Source: Adenanthera pavonina (taxonomy: Eukaryota > Streptophyta > Magnoliopsida > Fabales > Fabaceae). Taken from it: a DNA stretch of 64,000 bases. Position numbers and translations under genes: made by a program. Within the stretch, counting starts at the first letter, position 1; each line of letters begins with the position of its first letter. The DNA lies in the NCBI GenBank assembly GCA_026686845.1, contig JAIVEN010000015.1:9467501-9531500 (forward strand), read 5' to 3'. Positions 1-13,900 of the stretch are shown in pieces. The notes beneath the pieces were generated by a model. That model ran no database searches. It saw nothing but the letters and a program-made list of their open reading frames with translations, and had not been told where the DNA came from.

Positions 1-8
1 TTCCATAC

Positions 9-1443
9 CTTGAGGTAGAGATCAACGGCATAGTAGAGATCGTCGTCGACTTTTTGAGCACCTTTGGGAATGAGAACAGCAATGCCGTTGAACTTGGAGA
101 TGCTCAGCTCACCGTAGACAGCGATCTCGGCGAGGTACGCATCCACTGTTTTGGCCGCGCTGTGCATCCCATTGGAACACACCTCTTTGAAATCGCCGGC
201 GTTGAAAACTGCCATGCTCTTCTCCTTCTCCACGAATCCCGAGATGACCCTCCTTACGCTGTCGAGATCAAACAGCCTTTCGTTGTCGAGGGTAAATGAC
301 AGGACCAAAAGGTCGTCGACCGTCACTTGGTCTAGTATTGTGGATATCCTCTTCTCGAGCTCACTTTTGTAGCTGTTCGACGTTCCGAGAGAAATCGCGC
401 ATCGGAGAAGATAACAGAGGAAGCTGATTGGAAAAACTGATTTCTCATTGTGGAAAAGGGAGACAATGGATTGAAGAAGCTCGCCTAGTTCGGTTCCGGC
501 TACTGGCGACTTCATTCCGTGGGACGATTGGTTAGGGACTACTTCTCGGAGTAGTTGCTCTGTGTATTCAACCAACGCGCTCGCTACAGTGGAAGATTTA
601 GCGTCTCGCTTTTTCATGGCGGTGATGACTTTTTCGAAGAAATGAAAGTCCAAAATAGCAAGTTCCTCCACCCACCAGTTCGGCGGTGACTGGCTCGGAA
701 AGTTGGCTTCGCTACAAGCCTTGGAACTGACAGCTTCGATGCACCGTTTAGTGAGGCTGAGGTCATCGGCGAAGGGTAAAAGCTGTTGACAAGATTTGAG
801 GACTAAAACGGCACCGGTGAGGGTGGACAAGGCAACCTGAGAGAGGAAGTCTTCTGTGCAGCTAGCAAGGTTGTTGGATAATACTTATCTGTCATTTGGA
901 GGTACTTGGCGGCGCAACGCAGGGCGGCGACGTTGTAAACCGTGATCTCAAAGTTCACTACGTAGCAGAATTTAACTGCTTTCTCGAAGATTTTCGGCCC
1001 TCCAGGTATGTCGGATAGGTCGATTCTGGTGAGATCACTTGATTCGGATTCCATTATCAGTTTTCTGATATAATTGCTCTTGGACACGATCATGAACTAC
1101 CCAATTAAACGGGAAAAAAAAAACTGTGGTTACAAAGACATCACAGTCACAAACCCATAAACAGAGACGTAACAAACAGTTTTGGTACCTTAGGGAGGGA
1201 GAAACTTATATCTCCGACGTCAACTATAAGATCAGAAGGTAAATCTTGAGAGAAAACCCTGTCAAATACGAATTTAAATTCATTATACACGTATGGTATT
1301 ATATAGTGTGCATCGTTGATCTTTTCTTTAGAATATATACATATATAGAAACTAAAATTGGAGGTATGAGTAGGAGGAGAGGAGTACCATTGGCCGGTTC
1401 TCTCCATGGCAAGGGAGAGTCTAGTGGTGCTGGGATCCGCCAT
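9..1443 (-). CDS. RPT2: RPT2-like NPH3/BTB protein, 5' part, with one-base frameshift
   Basis: Root Phototropism 2 family: a plasma-membrane-associated adaptor of phototropin blue-light signalling (family knowledge). Three exons can be read on the minus strand: 1443-1388, 1258-1189 and 1096-9. All junctions are GT-AG, and the next donor sits at 8-7, so the gene continues beyond the window. Exon 1 starts at ATG 1443 and ends in the RTGQW motif, whose Trp codon is split by the intron. Exon 2 carries VFSQDLPSDL, the start of the BTB fold. Exon 3 holds YIRKLIMES, LSDIPGGPKIFEKA and NVAALRCAAKYLQMTDKY, then the NPH3 region starting near NWWVEELAIL. Reading is interrupted at about 881-883, just after MTDKY. 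Frame one stops at about 803, while the NPH3 frame continues openly to the edge. Adding one base makes the total a multiple of three, so one base is missing. BTB has CYVV where the family usually has CYGV. This is either a recent pseudogene or an assembly error; the rest looks intact. Confidence 0.88.
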
Positions 1444-1521
1444 AGAAGGTTCGGTTGTAGTGGCTGAAAGAGACAGCCAATAAGGAGAGTATAGTTGAGA
1501 TAAAATAAGGTTATGTTGGAT

Positions 1522-1531
1522 CAATATAAAG
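1522..1531 (-). promoter_or_regulatory. Possible TATA box of the RPT2-like gene
   Basis: On the minus strand the sequence reads CTTTATATTG, about 80 bases upstream of the ATG at 1443. The spacing suits a short 5' leader. There is no other support, and AT-rich DNA yields many such matches. Confidence 0.3.
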
Positions 1532-2930
1532 AGATTTCGAAGCTTATAGGCTTATAGCATTCTGAAGCACAGTAGCTTCAGCATGACTGTGTTAATCATT
1601 TTTGGGATTTCTGTTGACTCGCAACTTGCTTTTTTTTTTTTTCCATTATTTTTTCCTTCTAATTGTTATAAACTTTTTGCAAATCGATTTTTTTTAAAGG
1701 GATTCCTTTATAGGTCATGCTGTTGAATCCAATTCACAGTATTCTACAGTCTCCTCTGCTGCATTGGGACTTCAGACCCTGTCCAGTTATAGTCTCCACC
1801 GTTGGATTGGGACTTGAGACCCTATCCAGTGGTCCATAGTCATACTTGACAAAGCTTTCTGTCCTTCTTAACTCGTGTGTGTGTGTGTGTATATATAAAT
1901 AAGAAAATATGCAATACTGACCCATTATGGAGAAAGAAAGGGAATTAACTAATGTTTAAAAGACCCAATGCTTATGGTAAAGAGATTTCAAGGATTCACT
2001 CACAAATCATTTTGTTACGTACGATTTAGAGAAGAATTTTAATTTTACCATATTCTATTATTCAGTTTTCATTTATATATTCATGGATATGATTTACAGA
2101 TGACGCACAAGATATAATTTAAGCGAGGGGAAAAAAAACTTGTGACAATGAGAAAAAGATGCATGAGGAGAATAAGCGCGGATGGCGAAGCGAGGTAGGT
2201 AGTTGTGGGCCATGATGCATGTATGGTGGGATGAGTGTGAGGGTCCCATGAGATGTTTCTACTTTGCTCCACTCGAAAACCAGTGGTCCAAATTCAAACT
2301 CTTGAAGCAAGCTTCCATGGGACACCCCACAGCGATGATGGGAGAAACTAGGCCGCAGATTCACCATGCCAGCACGGACTAATAGGTGCTGGGTGGTGTT
2401 CATCAACCAACTATATCCTTACACGCGCCGGGAAGTAAGACGGATGGGTCCAGTGGGTTGTTTCTCAGGTGGAGGGCCGTACTGGTGGGGCCTTGGTCCG
2501 ACATGTTTCAAGCCCATCTGAATCTGATGGACTCAATCCCTTGCTGCCCCACTCATTTTTCTTCGTGGCCTTTGGAAGAGCGGCGTTTTTATTTACCGTG
2601 ATCTGCTCTATCTCCATATTGAAACCCTTCCCGCTTGTTCTTTTGGATATAGTTCGATCATGGTTTGATTCCTTGTCGCCTAAATACTTTTTTATTATAA
2701 ATTTTATAAATAGAGCTGAAGAAGATTTCACACAGGATGAAGAAAGAGTGATTGTATTGTAACTCACATTTCATGTGTGTTAACTTACATGGAAATTGAT
2801 TGGGCACCACATTCCTTGTAATCTCCCCTCAATTTTACAAGCGAATTCAAGAAAAAAAAAACATATAAATATTTACTCTCGTGTGTACTGAATATTAATT
2901 AGAAAACACACAGAAAAAAGTAAGCTCTAG
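1532..2930. other. Intergenic region, no gene recognised
   Basis: Upstream of the RPT2-like gene. It holds a T-rich run at 1630-1642 and a short GT microsatellite near 1876-1890. A stretch of higher GC at about 2160-2610 has overlapping frames on both strands that match nothing I know. No coding signature or splice-bounded exon was found. Confidence 0.5.
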
Positions 2931-3893
2931 AACTCTATTTGGTTGGCAGAAATGTTTTTTGAGAAAATGGAAATGGAAGTTGAGTTGAAAGGTGTGTTTG
3001 GCATGAGAATGAAAATATAATATAATTTTTATTTTTAAATATAAAAATAAAATAAAAAAGACTATCAAATCCCTGTGGAAAAAAAAAAAACTCTCCCCTC
3101 CCTTTTGAACCAGATCCTTAATAGTGAAGTATCGTCACCTTCCCAAACCCTTCACTGGTACAAATTAGAACCAAAATTTGTCAACCAGCACAACCTTCCA
3201 CTAAACAACAATCAAATTTCACACAAAAAAGAACAGAAAAAAAAAGCCCAAAAATGGACCTTCAATGTTGGTGTTCGTTGGTGACGGTGATGGAGGGCAA
3301 ATCGCCGACGAACTTATGGTTCTTCTGGGAAGCAAGAGGGAAGGTTCGAAACTAAACCTAGATGAGACTGATATCAATGAATCCATAATCTAGAAGAAAT
3401 CGCAATTGTCGAAGTGAAAAGGGCCGGGGAATCACTGGTTTACTGGTTTGTTGGTTCTTCGACGACGATGAAAGAAGATTGACGAAGGCCATGGTTGACA
3501 ACGGAGATGATGGAGACAATGGTGAGAACGTCGCTGATGAAGATCGATGGAGAACGCTGGTGTGAAGATCGAATGCCGCCGGTGATGAAGATCGAAGATG
3601 GAGATTGTATTGCTACCCCTTCCTCATCGTCGGACAGCTTGCCAACGCCGATGATGAAGAATTGAAGATCGAAGATCGATATTATTATTATTATTAGTTG
3701 AGGGCATAATGGTCTTTCCGGTTCTAGTTGCATGAAGACTTCCATGCTACCCCTCATGGAAGCCAATTCAACCCACTTAGGTGGGAGTGGGCTTCCCATG
3801 AAAGTGCACTTCATCCACACCAACCATGCAGAGACATTGAATCCAATTCCATTTCCACTTCCCTCGTGCCATTTCCTATGAAACAAATGGGGC
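2931..3893. mobile_element. Possible non-autonomous inverted-repeat element
   Basis: The left edge (2931-2985) reads CTATTTGGTTGGCAGAAATG and continues with AAAATGGAAATGGAA. The reverse complement of the right edge (3841-3893) reads CCCCATTTGTTTCATAGGAAATG followed by GTGGAAATGGAATTGG. These are imperfect inverted arms about 0.9 kb apart, as in decayed hAT- or Mutator-type derivatives. The interior (about 3480-3690) is rich in degenerate GATGAAGATCGA repeats and has no transposase. No clean target-site duplication was found, so the assignment is weak. Confidence 0.35.
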
Positions 3894-6800
3894 CTTGTTA
3901 TATTGGGGATTTTCCAAACCTTAAATTTGGTTTGCCATTTAAGACTAACTTAAGTGGTGAGGGTGAGATAAAGTCTGAGTAGAGATTAAAATTTCAAATT
4001 CTAACAATAAGAAAAATATCCCTTCTAATCTTATTGTTGGGCAATTCATGTAGGGGGATCACATATCATTTTTGCTCAAAAATCTTTTTTTTTGGGGTTT
4101 TACCAATGCTGAAAGATCAAATGGATGGGGGAAAAAAAACAAAGGCACTCTTCCTTTTACACACACACAAGGAGGCCTCTTGCATTGTTTGGAGTCTAAA
4201 CTAATTGTACTGTTTAATATCTAATTTGATATATTGATATGGATAACAATAACTTGAGATGGGTGAGAAACGTGAGACAAGAGCTCCCATGTGTAAAAAT
4301 ACTCGACTATATATATAATAATATAGTACGTGCGTATGTAATAATTACCTCAATATGATTGGTGCTAATTAAGCTTAAACCTCTGGCCAAAAAGAAAAAG
4401 AGAGAGGGAGAGAGAGATTAGGCTTGAAGCCAACTTTTTGGTGCTTAAGATCAAGAAATCCGGTTTGATCCATTCAAATGCTTCAAATTATTCAAAATGG
4501 GCATCTTCATCACAGGCTTGTAATTCCATTAATACATCTGTCTAATAGTCTCTTGCTGAGCTTCGGATGAACCAAAACCTAGTTCCCAGTCAACTTTTAT
4601 CAAGTTGCGGATTTATTCGATTGCTTGAAAATTTATAGCGTGGGATTTCGTCAATCACGAGACTATTTGATAGGGTCATGCTAGAAGTAAACTACACAAT
4701 TATAAATCATGTGCAAGGAAATTGAGTTTGCAGTTAAATTTTTTTATAAACGAGTTTGCAGTTAAATTTAATTCGGTAAAAACCTCTACAATTTAAGGCT
4801 AAAAATCAACGGCCGGGAAAAAAAAATATAGGTGCAATACAACCAGCACAAGAAACTGAAAAAGTCATGAAACATAAAATGCGTGAAATATAAATATCTA
4901 ACAACTATGATAGCGATTGTAATAATATGATTCACATTAAAAAAATCACAGAAGAAAAAATCCCTTTTAGCTAAGCAAGCACTAACAATTCAGAAAATAA
5001 TTTTTGTAAATATTTATTATTTTCTAAAACTTTTCTTCTTTTTCAATTTTCAAAGAATAGATTTTCTTTTAGATCTATCATAAGCCGCCGATATAATAAT
5101 TTTTTATCAAGTAAATATAAACTATTTGTCGGTGAAACATGTAGGCCATTCATTACACGTTGACCGCTAGAATTGTTGCTTTCGTCAACCACGTTGAGAG
5201 AAGCATCCGACATATAAAAACATTTGACTTGCACAACTTTTTTTTTTCTTTTTTTTTTTTTTAACTAGGAGTATTCCTCATGAAGAATTAATCCCTTTTA
5301 GAGTATTGATGGCAAAGAATGACCTTCCCATGACCAGATTTGTTTCATATATAAAAATTAAAAGTCAAACTCTTAACCATTTATTTAATAAATAAGAGCT
5401 TCCTTCACTTACACTAATTTAGATAGATGATTTGCAAAACTTTTCCTTACAAGTTAAAATCACTTTTACTAATAAAAAGCATATGCTATGCTTTTACGTT
5501 TTCAAATTAACTTTCAGCAAGAGCGTGTGGGACTACCTAAACCACACAACTTATTAATGTATTAATTAAGTATATATACATGTGATGAATTAGTATTAGC
5601 ATAATATCTCCCTCCCTGACCATTTCTAATTTTGTATACGACTATACTTGTATACTTTTCTAATGATCCAGTTCATACTCTTACGTGTCCATTTTGCGAG
5701 AAAGGTTCATTGTTCTTACTTTAACACGTATTAATTTGATGCGGAATGTTGTTACATGATTATTGCTATAAGTTTAACTCCTCGGGCAAAACTTGGAATT
5801 CTACAATAACCATATATCAGTCCTTTGAATAATTAATTAGGTTCGTGTTTGAATCAAACTATGAACATGGAAAAATATGTTATTGAACGTAATTTAATAT
5901 TTCTGTTCATTTGAATGCTACATAAATATTAAAATATTTGTACGTTAAATTTTATAATGCCACAATAAGTTCTCATTGTTTATAATTTAAAATAATGTAA
6001 GCCAGCTTTTTTATTCTTGTTCATTTCTTACTTAAGATTATTCAATTTATTATGATTTTGTTATACTGGACAGATATAATATATGACAAATACTCCAACT
6101 AACTTTATAATGACACACATACAATCACAATGAACATAAACCGCAACTAATTAAAATATTATCGTGCTTTAGGGCGTAACTTTAAAATAATATATTGATA
6201 GTTCACTCACTGATAAAATAAAAAATTAAAACACTTGGTAATCTAATTTCACTTTTTTCTTATGAAAATCTAATTACACTTTTTAAAACAATAAAGCGAT
6301 ATCACAATACGAAAATAAATCAATACATAATATATTGTGTATATAATCACGCATTAAACTTTTGACTTTGATGAACAAAGACAGCTGAATATTGATTTGA
6401 GTGCCATTCGGCATATCCCTACAATTGCCTTTTGCTTCAAGGCCAAAGCATGTAAAGAATAACTTATGTATGAAATGCGTGTGTATTTTTTATTTTAAAT
6501 TAATTAATTTATCTCATATTATAAGATAATAAATGTGATTTTTTTATCTTATATTATAAGATAGTAAAGTTTTATTTATCAATTTTGTCCTCACTAATAT
6601 AATATCTAGTATTATAATTGTGTTGATTAATGATATTTAATATGAATAAAATATAGATTTTTGGATTTTTTAAAAATTTAATAATATTATACACTTTTTT
6701 TTAATATACATGAAATCTTACTTGTTATTTTATAATATGAAACAAATGTAGTCATTAATGCAACAAGGCGCTACATAAAATATTACGATAGATAAAAACC

Positions 6801-7146
6801 AAAACAACAATTAAATACTAGTATTTCACGCAGGGTAAGAATTAGGAAATAAATGTTGATTGCAACTTATTTCTTTTATTACAACTGCAAAAAAAAAAGA
6901 AGCCTTTGTCGTTTTCAAAAGGAAACTAAGGTTGCTAACAGGGTTGGCTAGCATTTATCGACGTGTCATTAACTTTTTTTTTATACATGAATAGTTATAC
7001 TTTTCCAAAAAGAATTACATAGATGTATGTTAAATATTTTAATTATAAGTAAACTAATGAAAATCACTTGAAATAATTTAAGCAGTTCGGTTAATTTAAT
7101 CAAGTATATTTTGGCCAAAAAAATCAAGTATTTATTTTTATCTGAT

Positions 7147-7191
<45 letters not shown>

Positions 7192-7440
7192 TGTTTTTAG
7201 AATGCCGTACCAAGTGACTGATTTTAATAATGGATTAGTATCCTCAAATTTTGTTTTTATTTTTTGGTATTTCTCTTTAATTTTTTTAAAAATATATTTT
7301 AACCCCAAGTTTACCGCCAAAAATTCAGTTCAACTACCTCACGCCCTCAATTGCTTTTTTGTTGTTAGTTATTGATTGTCATATTGAGGAGTTCATTCCC
7401 CTATATCCCAATCCACACCTTTTAGAATTCCCAGAAGTCA
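3894..7440. other. AT-rich intergenic region
   Basis: No gene is visible on either strand and open frames are short and unstructured. It includes a GA-rich patch near 4397-4420, poly-T at about 5238-5262, and a (TAA)n microsatellite at 7148-7191. Confidence 0.6.
7148..7191. repeat. (TAA)n microsatellite
   Basis: About 14 uninterrupted TAA units, directly visible. It lies about 750 bases upstream of the LRR kinase start codon. Confidence 0.95.
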
Positions 7441-7942
7441 AATCCACGAACCTCTCAGACGTGAGACTCCATCTTTCTATATTTATTGTTTAATGCCGTT
7501 TCGCGTCCGCAATGACGACAGGGATGGCCATCGTGATCAACGACTGCAATTGCTTATGTATTTGCTACCTGGTCAGATATTTACTACCCTGTAGTTTTCA
7601 AACTCCAGCCGTTCTAGATGATGTTTACCTCTTCTTCTGGTACTTCAGTTTTAGCCCAATTAATTTGTTATCGTTTGCTTCATACATAATAATGATCGCA
7701 AGTAAGAATTCTTCTGCCTCCGTTTTCGAATTGGCAGGTTTCATCTGCTATACAGATCCTCCAAAAGGTCTGGTTTAATGGTTAATATTATTTACTTGCA
7801 TACATGGATTATTTCCTCTTTCAGAATTCAATCTCATGTGTTTCTTACTTGTCTTGTTGTCATCAAGCAGGCAATAAAAGCACCCTGCTAACTTGGTTCG
7901 TGAGAAATATATAAACGAGTCTAGTAATTTCTACTTATTGGG

Positions 7943-10900
7943 ATGTATCTTTCGAAGGCCTGGAAGTACAAAGCTGCTTTCAGCTTATGGTTGTGTTGCT
8001 GTTTGCTTCTGGTTACTGCACAGGGATCTGTCACTGATCCCACTGAAGGTATCTGTTCCTCCTATTTTGTGTTCAATGATTTCCACCCGTTTTATGATTT
8101 TGTATCTATCTTTTCTAGGAGTGGCAGATCATATGTGTTACAAGGTTTCAGCCATTTCCATTATGTGGATGGTAAAATAAGGAATTAAAAAAGTTTCAGC
8201 ACCCCCATCAAAGCATCAGTTCAGTTTTGGCATGTTTACTTGTTCGAAACTCATGTTGTGTTTACTTGTTAGAAATTGCATGAGAAGAGAGACGAAATTA
8301 GTAGTAAATAGGGTAGAAGTGGCTTTGGTTGAGAGTCTCGAGAGATACAAGGTTTGCTGGAGTGGAATAATGGAGACGAGGCGAGAGAAAACACAAACAG
8401 ATAGAGAGAGAGAAAGGAGGGTTAAGAAGTATCCAGTGAAGCTTCAACATAATTACATCCGGAATATCTAGTTTTGTCCTGCAATAACCAATACTGAAAT
8501 CATGTCTGGTTTTCATCACTCATCCGAATTATTAATGATATTGGTGTAAGCATTTTTTTTTTTGGAAAAATGTATCTATTTACTGCTAGCTCCATGTACT
8601 AGTGATATATTGGCAAATTAAAATGGTAATGTGTGTTGCCACCTCATTTTCTTTTTTAAGTGTTATTTAAGGTTTTATCACACTAATCAGGAAATATGTT
8701 AGAGTTTTTTTTTTAAATTTATTAATATCTCCTTACAAAATTAAATAGATAAAAAAAGAGTAATTAATATTATTTTTTATTTTCAAGACGATAGATGAGG
8801 GTATAAATGAAAAAATAGTAATTAATGTTGTTTTGGAATTTTAAAATGATAGATAAAGAGAAATATAAATTTTTTTAAAATGTGACAAATAAAAAGAAAT
8901 AGAGAAAGTAATTGATGAGAAGATGATAGCTGCAATATATGAACAATGTGTGTTAGTTCTATTGATGGTGTGATGGTTTCATTTGCATTGATTTGCAGTT
9001 GACGCATTGAAAATCATCAAGGGAGAATTGACTGATCCTAATGGAAATCTGAGTAACTGGAATAATGGAGATCCATGTACATCCAACTGGACAGGGGTCT
9101 TTTGCTTCACTAGCACTTTGGCTGATGGCTATTTACATGTTCAAGAATTGTATGATTTGACTCTTCCATTTCCTTTGTCAATAATTTATACAATATACAT
9201 ATTCTAGATATAAGATATTTAATCCACTAAATTGGGTGCTTTGGGTCACGATTCAAATTTCTCTATGATGTTTTTCTCAACGCATATTGATGATTTGGAT
9301 ATCTTGGAAAGTGATCTTTTTGTTTGACCGGCGATCAATCTAACTCATCGATTAGTTTTTACCTATTGCACCAGCATTATTTGATTCAGAGCAGGCATAT
9401 AGTAATAGTAATTTAGTCCCCAGCTCCCAATTAAAACAATTAAACTTTAGAGAGATCTTTAATTATCATTTTCACACGTTTTTTTATTATGTCTTTCTTG
9501 TTTGTATGCAGGCGACTATTGCATTTGAGGTTGTCTGGAACTTTGGCACCAGAGATTGGAAACTTATCTTATTTGGAAATATTGTAAGACTGTATTTTCA
9601 TCGATGTCCAGAATGCATTCTCTTTACATATGTGAACAATTATCAATTTGCGATTCCTAGATGCCAGTTTTACAATTTAGATATTATGATGCTCTTCCTT
9701 CTTCCCCTGATATATGCTTTTCTCTTAATTTTTGAAAGGAACTTTATGTGGAACAATATAAGTGGGAGTATACCGAAGGAAATTGGCAACATTAAAAGTT
9801 TGAAACTCTTGTAAGTTGAGCCTTCACTTTTGATGTTGAATTACTCAATTATTTTCTTACGTCAGGACTTATGTGTATTTTATGTAAATTGAGTCCTTAT
9901 ACTGGTTCAAAGAGGAAGAAGAATTGAAGTGTTGGCATAATTATACATTTTGACATCTTAGGATCGTCATAACTGCTATGTTTCTCACATTAAACGTACT
10001 ATTTTGTAGGCTTCTGAATGGAAACCAATTAATAGGTCACCTGCCGAAAGAGCTTGGTTATCTTCCAAATCTGAATAGAATGCAAATTGATCAGAACAAT
10101 ATAACGGGATCTATACCTACATCATTTGCAAACCTAAATATGACACTGCACTTGTGAGTTCTTTATTATGAAAACACAGTTTAAGAATGACCACATTTGT
10201 AATTTTATCCGAATCTTTTTTTTTTGAATTCCTTGTCCTCTGTTATTCTTATAAAAATAAGGCAAGAAAATTAATGTTTATCTCTCTCTGCCCTCTCAAA
10301 ATGGAGCAGTCACATGAACAATAACTCACTTACCGGGCAGATCCCACCAGAGTTTTCCCGCCTGACAAGCCTTGTTCACCTGTAAGTTTGTTATTGGATA
10401 CCAGTGACTTAATTGAACCCACTAACATATTTTTCTGGGTTTTGTTTTATCCTTATTTGTCATGTCTATATCTTTTTCACAAGATGTATCTTGGGATCTG
10501 CAGCCTTCTCGACAATAACAACTTATCAGGATATCTTCCACCTGAGCTCTCCCAGATGCCAAGCATACGCATAATGTATGGTCTCTTGCTCTTCGTTTGA
10601 TGTGTGTAAAAACAGCTTTTTGACACTGCAACCTTCATTCCTTGAATTTATGAAGCTGGTCAATTTTTCGTCTCTTTTACTGGTGTTAAACTCCATTAGC
10701 AGTTTAATATTCTTTCAGACATTATTATTTTTCTTTTCTCTAGTATTTTTTCTTACAACGGTTGTGATTGCTGACATAGATCTCTCTGTTTTGTCGTTGT
10801 TAACCGTACCTGAAGAAAGGAAGACAATCTATGTTACCTTAATATGATTGAATAACTAGAATTGCTAAGAAGTGCTGCTATATCCTTTAGAGGAGAGAAG

Positions 10901-13900
10901 ATAACTAAAGATTTATCTAAATTAGAATCGTTAAAGATTAGTTACAATTATCATAGTTAAATGCTAGATTTCTATTCTATTATGCTGTGAACTTGTGATA
11001 TGTTTTGACTGTATAAATATTGGAAGTAAGCTATCAAGTTGTGGTTTGGCTTGCAATGCCATTGATGGTTTGAAAGCAAGGAGTGGAAGAAAGCGAGAAG
11101 CGGTTTTAGTAGGGTTCGCTGTAGAAAACAATGAAGTGGGATCCTTGCCAAGGACATCATTATCATTATCATAATATGCCAATTCAAGAAGTTTGCTTTC
11201 TTGCTAATGTGGAATTTCTTAACGATTTATTATTTTACTTCTTTAGCATTATTGGCCATTTTAATAAATGTTCCTTGTTGAATAATCAGAGTAATTAAAT
11301 TATTTCTTCGATCTTGTTCTTGCAGTCAGCTTGATAATAATGATTTTGAAGGGAATACAATTCCAGATTCTTATGGAAACATGTCAAAATTGTTGAAGTT
11401 GTAAGTGCATTTTGTGACCCATTGTCTGTAAGTAGGTTCTCAAGTACAATGATTGAGGTTGAGTTGCTAAAACCATTGTCATTGCTTATGCAAATTCCAT
11501 GTAAAAATGGCAATTATTCAAAAACAGAAAGTGCTAGGCATTTTCTTTTTTGTTTTGGGGGGCGGTGCGGGAAACCAAATGTAGGCGCAAGACAAGGTGG
11601 TCAAGCACCTATATGAGTAATGCCAAACTCAAACATGGAGTTGTTTAGGTCAATAATCTGGAGAATGATTCATCCTCCTTTTCATCTTCTCCTCGCCTCT
11701 TTTATTAAGTTAGGAAGTTTTAATTTGGTTACGAAAGGTTTAATGTCAAGATTAAGTGGTCGGTCATCTATATACTTCGTTGTTTTTTCCAGGACCCTTA
11801 GAAAATGCAACTTGCAAGGACCAATTCCTGATTTCAGCAGGATACCACACCTTCTTTATCTGTAAGTATATCTCATTTTCTTTCGACTCAGTTTATAACA
11901 GATGAATTATCTAATTTCTTTTTGAGAGAAATTACTCTGAGTGTGAGTATTTAGCTGTGGATATTTTAATGATAGTCTAATATAGTATGTTTTCTTCTAT
12001 TGACAACTATTTGTTTAAATTTCAGTGACCTCAGTTCCAATCGGTTGAATGAATCGATTCCACCTAATACGCTTTCTGATAGAATGACAACCATGTAAGA
12101 ATTTCTGTCATTCAAATAACCTGTCATCTATAATCTATTAATTAGGCATTCAATTATTTGGATTCCAAATGCGATCAGTCTAACGGTATCTTAAGTTGTG
12201 GTTGTGATTTGACTCTGAGGATTTGTGCAGTGATTTGTCAAACAACAATCTAACTGGATCGATTCCATCCAACTTTTCTAGTCTTCCAAATCTTCAAAAT
12301 TTGTAAGTTGTCTTCCGTTTTACTCATTCTTCTTCTTCTTCTTCTTCTTCTAAATCAAGCTATGTTGTATGCTACAAGCCAAACTGAATAAACTCTTTAC
12401 CTCCTTCTTGTAAATTGTTTATCGTTGGATTTCTCAGTCGAAATGTTATTATTTTTTTATATTGCTGATTATCTGAACCACAAGATAATAAATTGGCATT
12501 TTATCACATGATTCCCCATGGCAGGTTACTTTCAAACAATTCATTGAATGGCATTGTTCCTTCCGCCATTTGGCTGGACAGAACTTTAAATGGAATGCAA
12601 ACATTTCTCGTGTAAGACATTAAATGATAGTTTCAAAATCTTCCTCACATACTGACTTTGGTAATCTTAATTTACTGAGGATGGTTCTGTGATCCTGGAT
12701 ATTACAGGGATTTGCGAAATAATGATCTTACAAGCATATCAGGCAGTATTGATCTTCCTCCTAACATCACAGTCAGGTATGATTCTAAAGTTATTTTGCT
12801 CTTAGTACCAAAATCTCGGTAATGGAGAATTCTGTCTTCATTCTCATTGTTCTAAATTAATCATACATTCCATCTCATATAATTTGGTTGTGTTACAATA
12901 TGAACCTTGCCGATTTTCAGGCTAGACGGAAATCCTCTCTGTTCCAATGGCACGCTAATTCAGTTCTGTAGAATTGCAAGTACCAATGACACCAACAGCT
13001 TGACTCCAACAAACTCCAATGTCAACTGTCCCCCTCAAGCATGCCCTCCTCCTTATGAATATTCTAAAACATCTTCTGTGGAGTGTTTTTGTGCAGTGCC
13101 ACTTCTCATTGGTTATCGGTTGAAAAGTCCTGGATTTTTAGTTTTTGATCCATACCAGAAAACTTTTTTGAACTTCCTGGCATCCAATTACAGCTTAATG
13201 AATGACCAGGTTGATATTGGTACCCCTATATGGGATGATCTTCGACTGAGAATGTACTTGAAGCTTTTTCCAGAATACATTGATGACAAAAGCTCCCGTA
13301 CTTTCAATAAAAGTGAGGTTCTGCGTCTTTATGGGATGTTCACAGGATGGATTGTTTCTGACAATGAATTTTTCGGACCTTATGAACTACTCAACTTCAC
13401 TCTTCTGGATCCTTACAGGGACAGTGAGTCTCAGAAACTATTTATGTTCTGCCAGAATTCTTGCCTTTTGGATTTAGTGCACACATCATCCTATTGACTA
13501 TAAAAATGTGATTGAAAATTTATTTTACCTGGTTGAAAGAATTAAATTCAAGTATAATGTATATTAAACAATTGATCGAATAATGTTTCTGCTAATATGG
13601 ATCAATTTATTCTGCAGCTTCCTTTAAGCAATTTAGCTTTCTCTAACCTAGCCTATATGCTTGCAAGCGTTTTGCTTACCTCCCTTGCTAGTTGTTACAT
13701 ATTGCTCTGTAGCTGAGTAAAGCTCAGCTTTGTCGGACATCTTCATATTTGTGACATTCTGGTTGAGTGGCATCACTTTGATTACTTCTTGAAGCATATT
13801 TTTATTTTTCTCATTCTAATGCTTGTATGAATGCTATGAGAAAAATGTAATTTTTTTGCTGTGACAATTTCTAGAGAACTCTACGATTGAGATGCTGTTC

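Noticed and set aside
2465..2767. Open frames of about 100 codons on both strands
   Set aside because: They overlap each other, lack any domain or splice context and end in low-complexity sequence.
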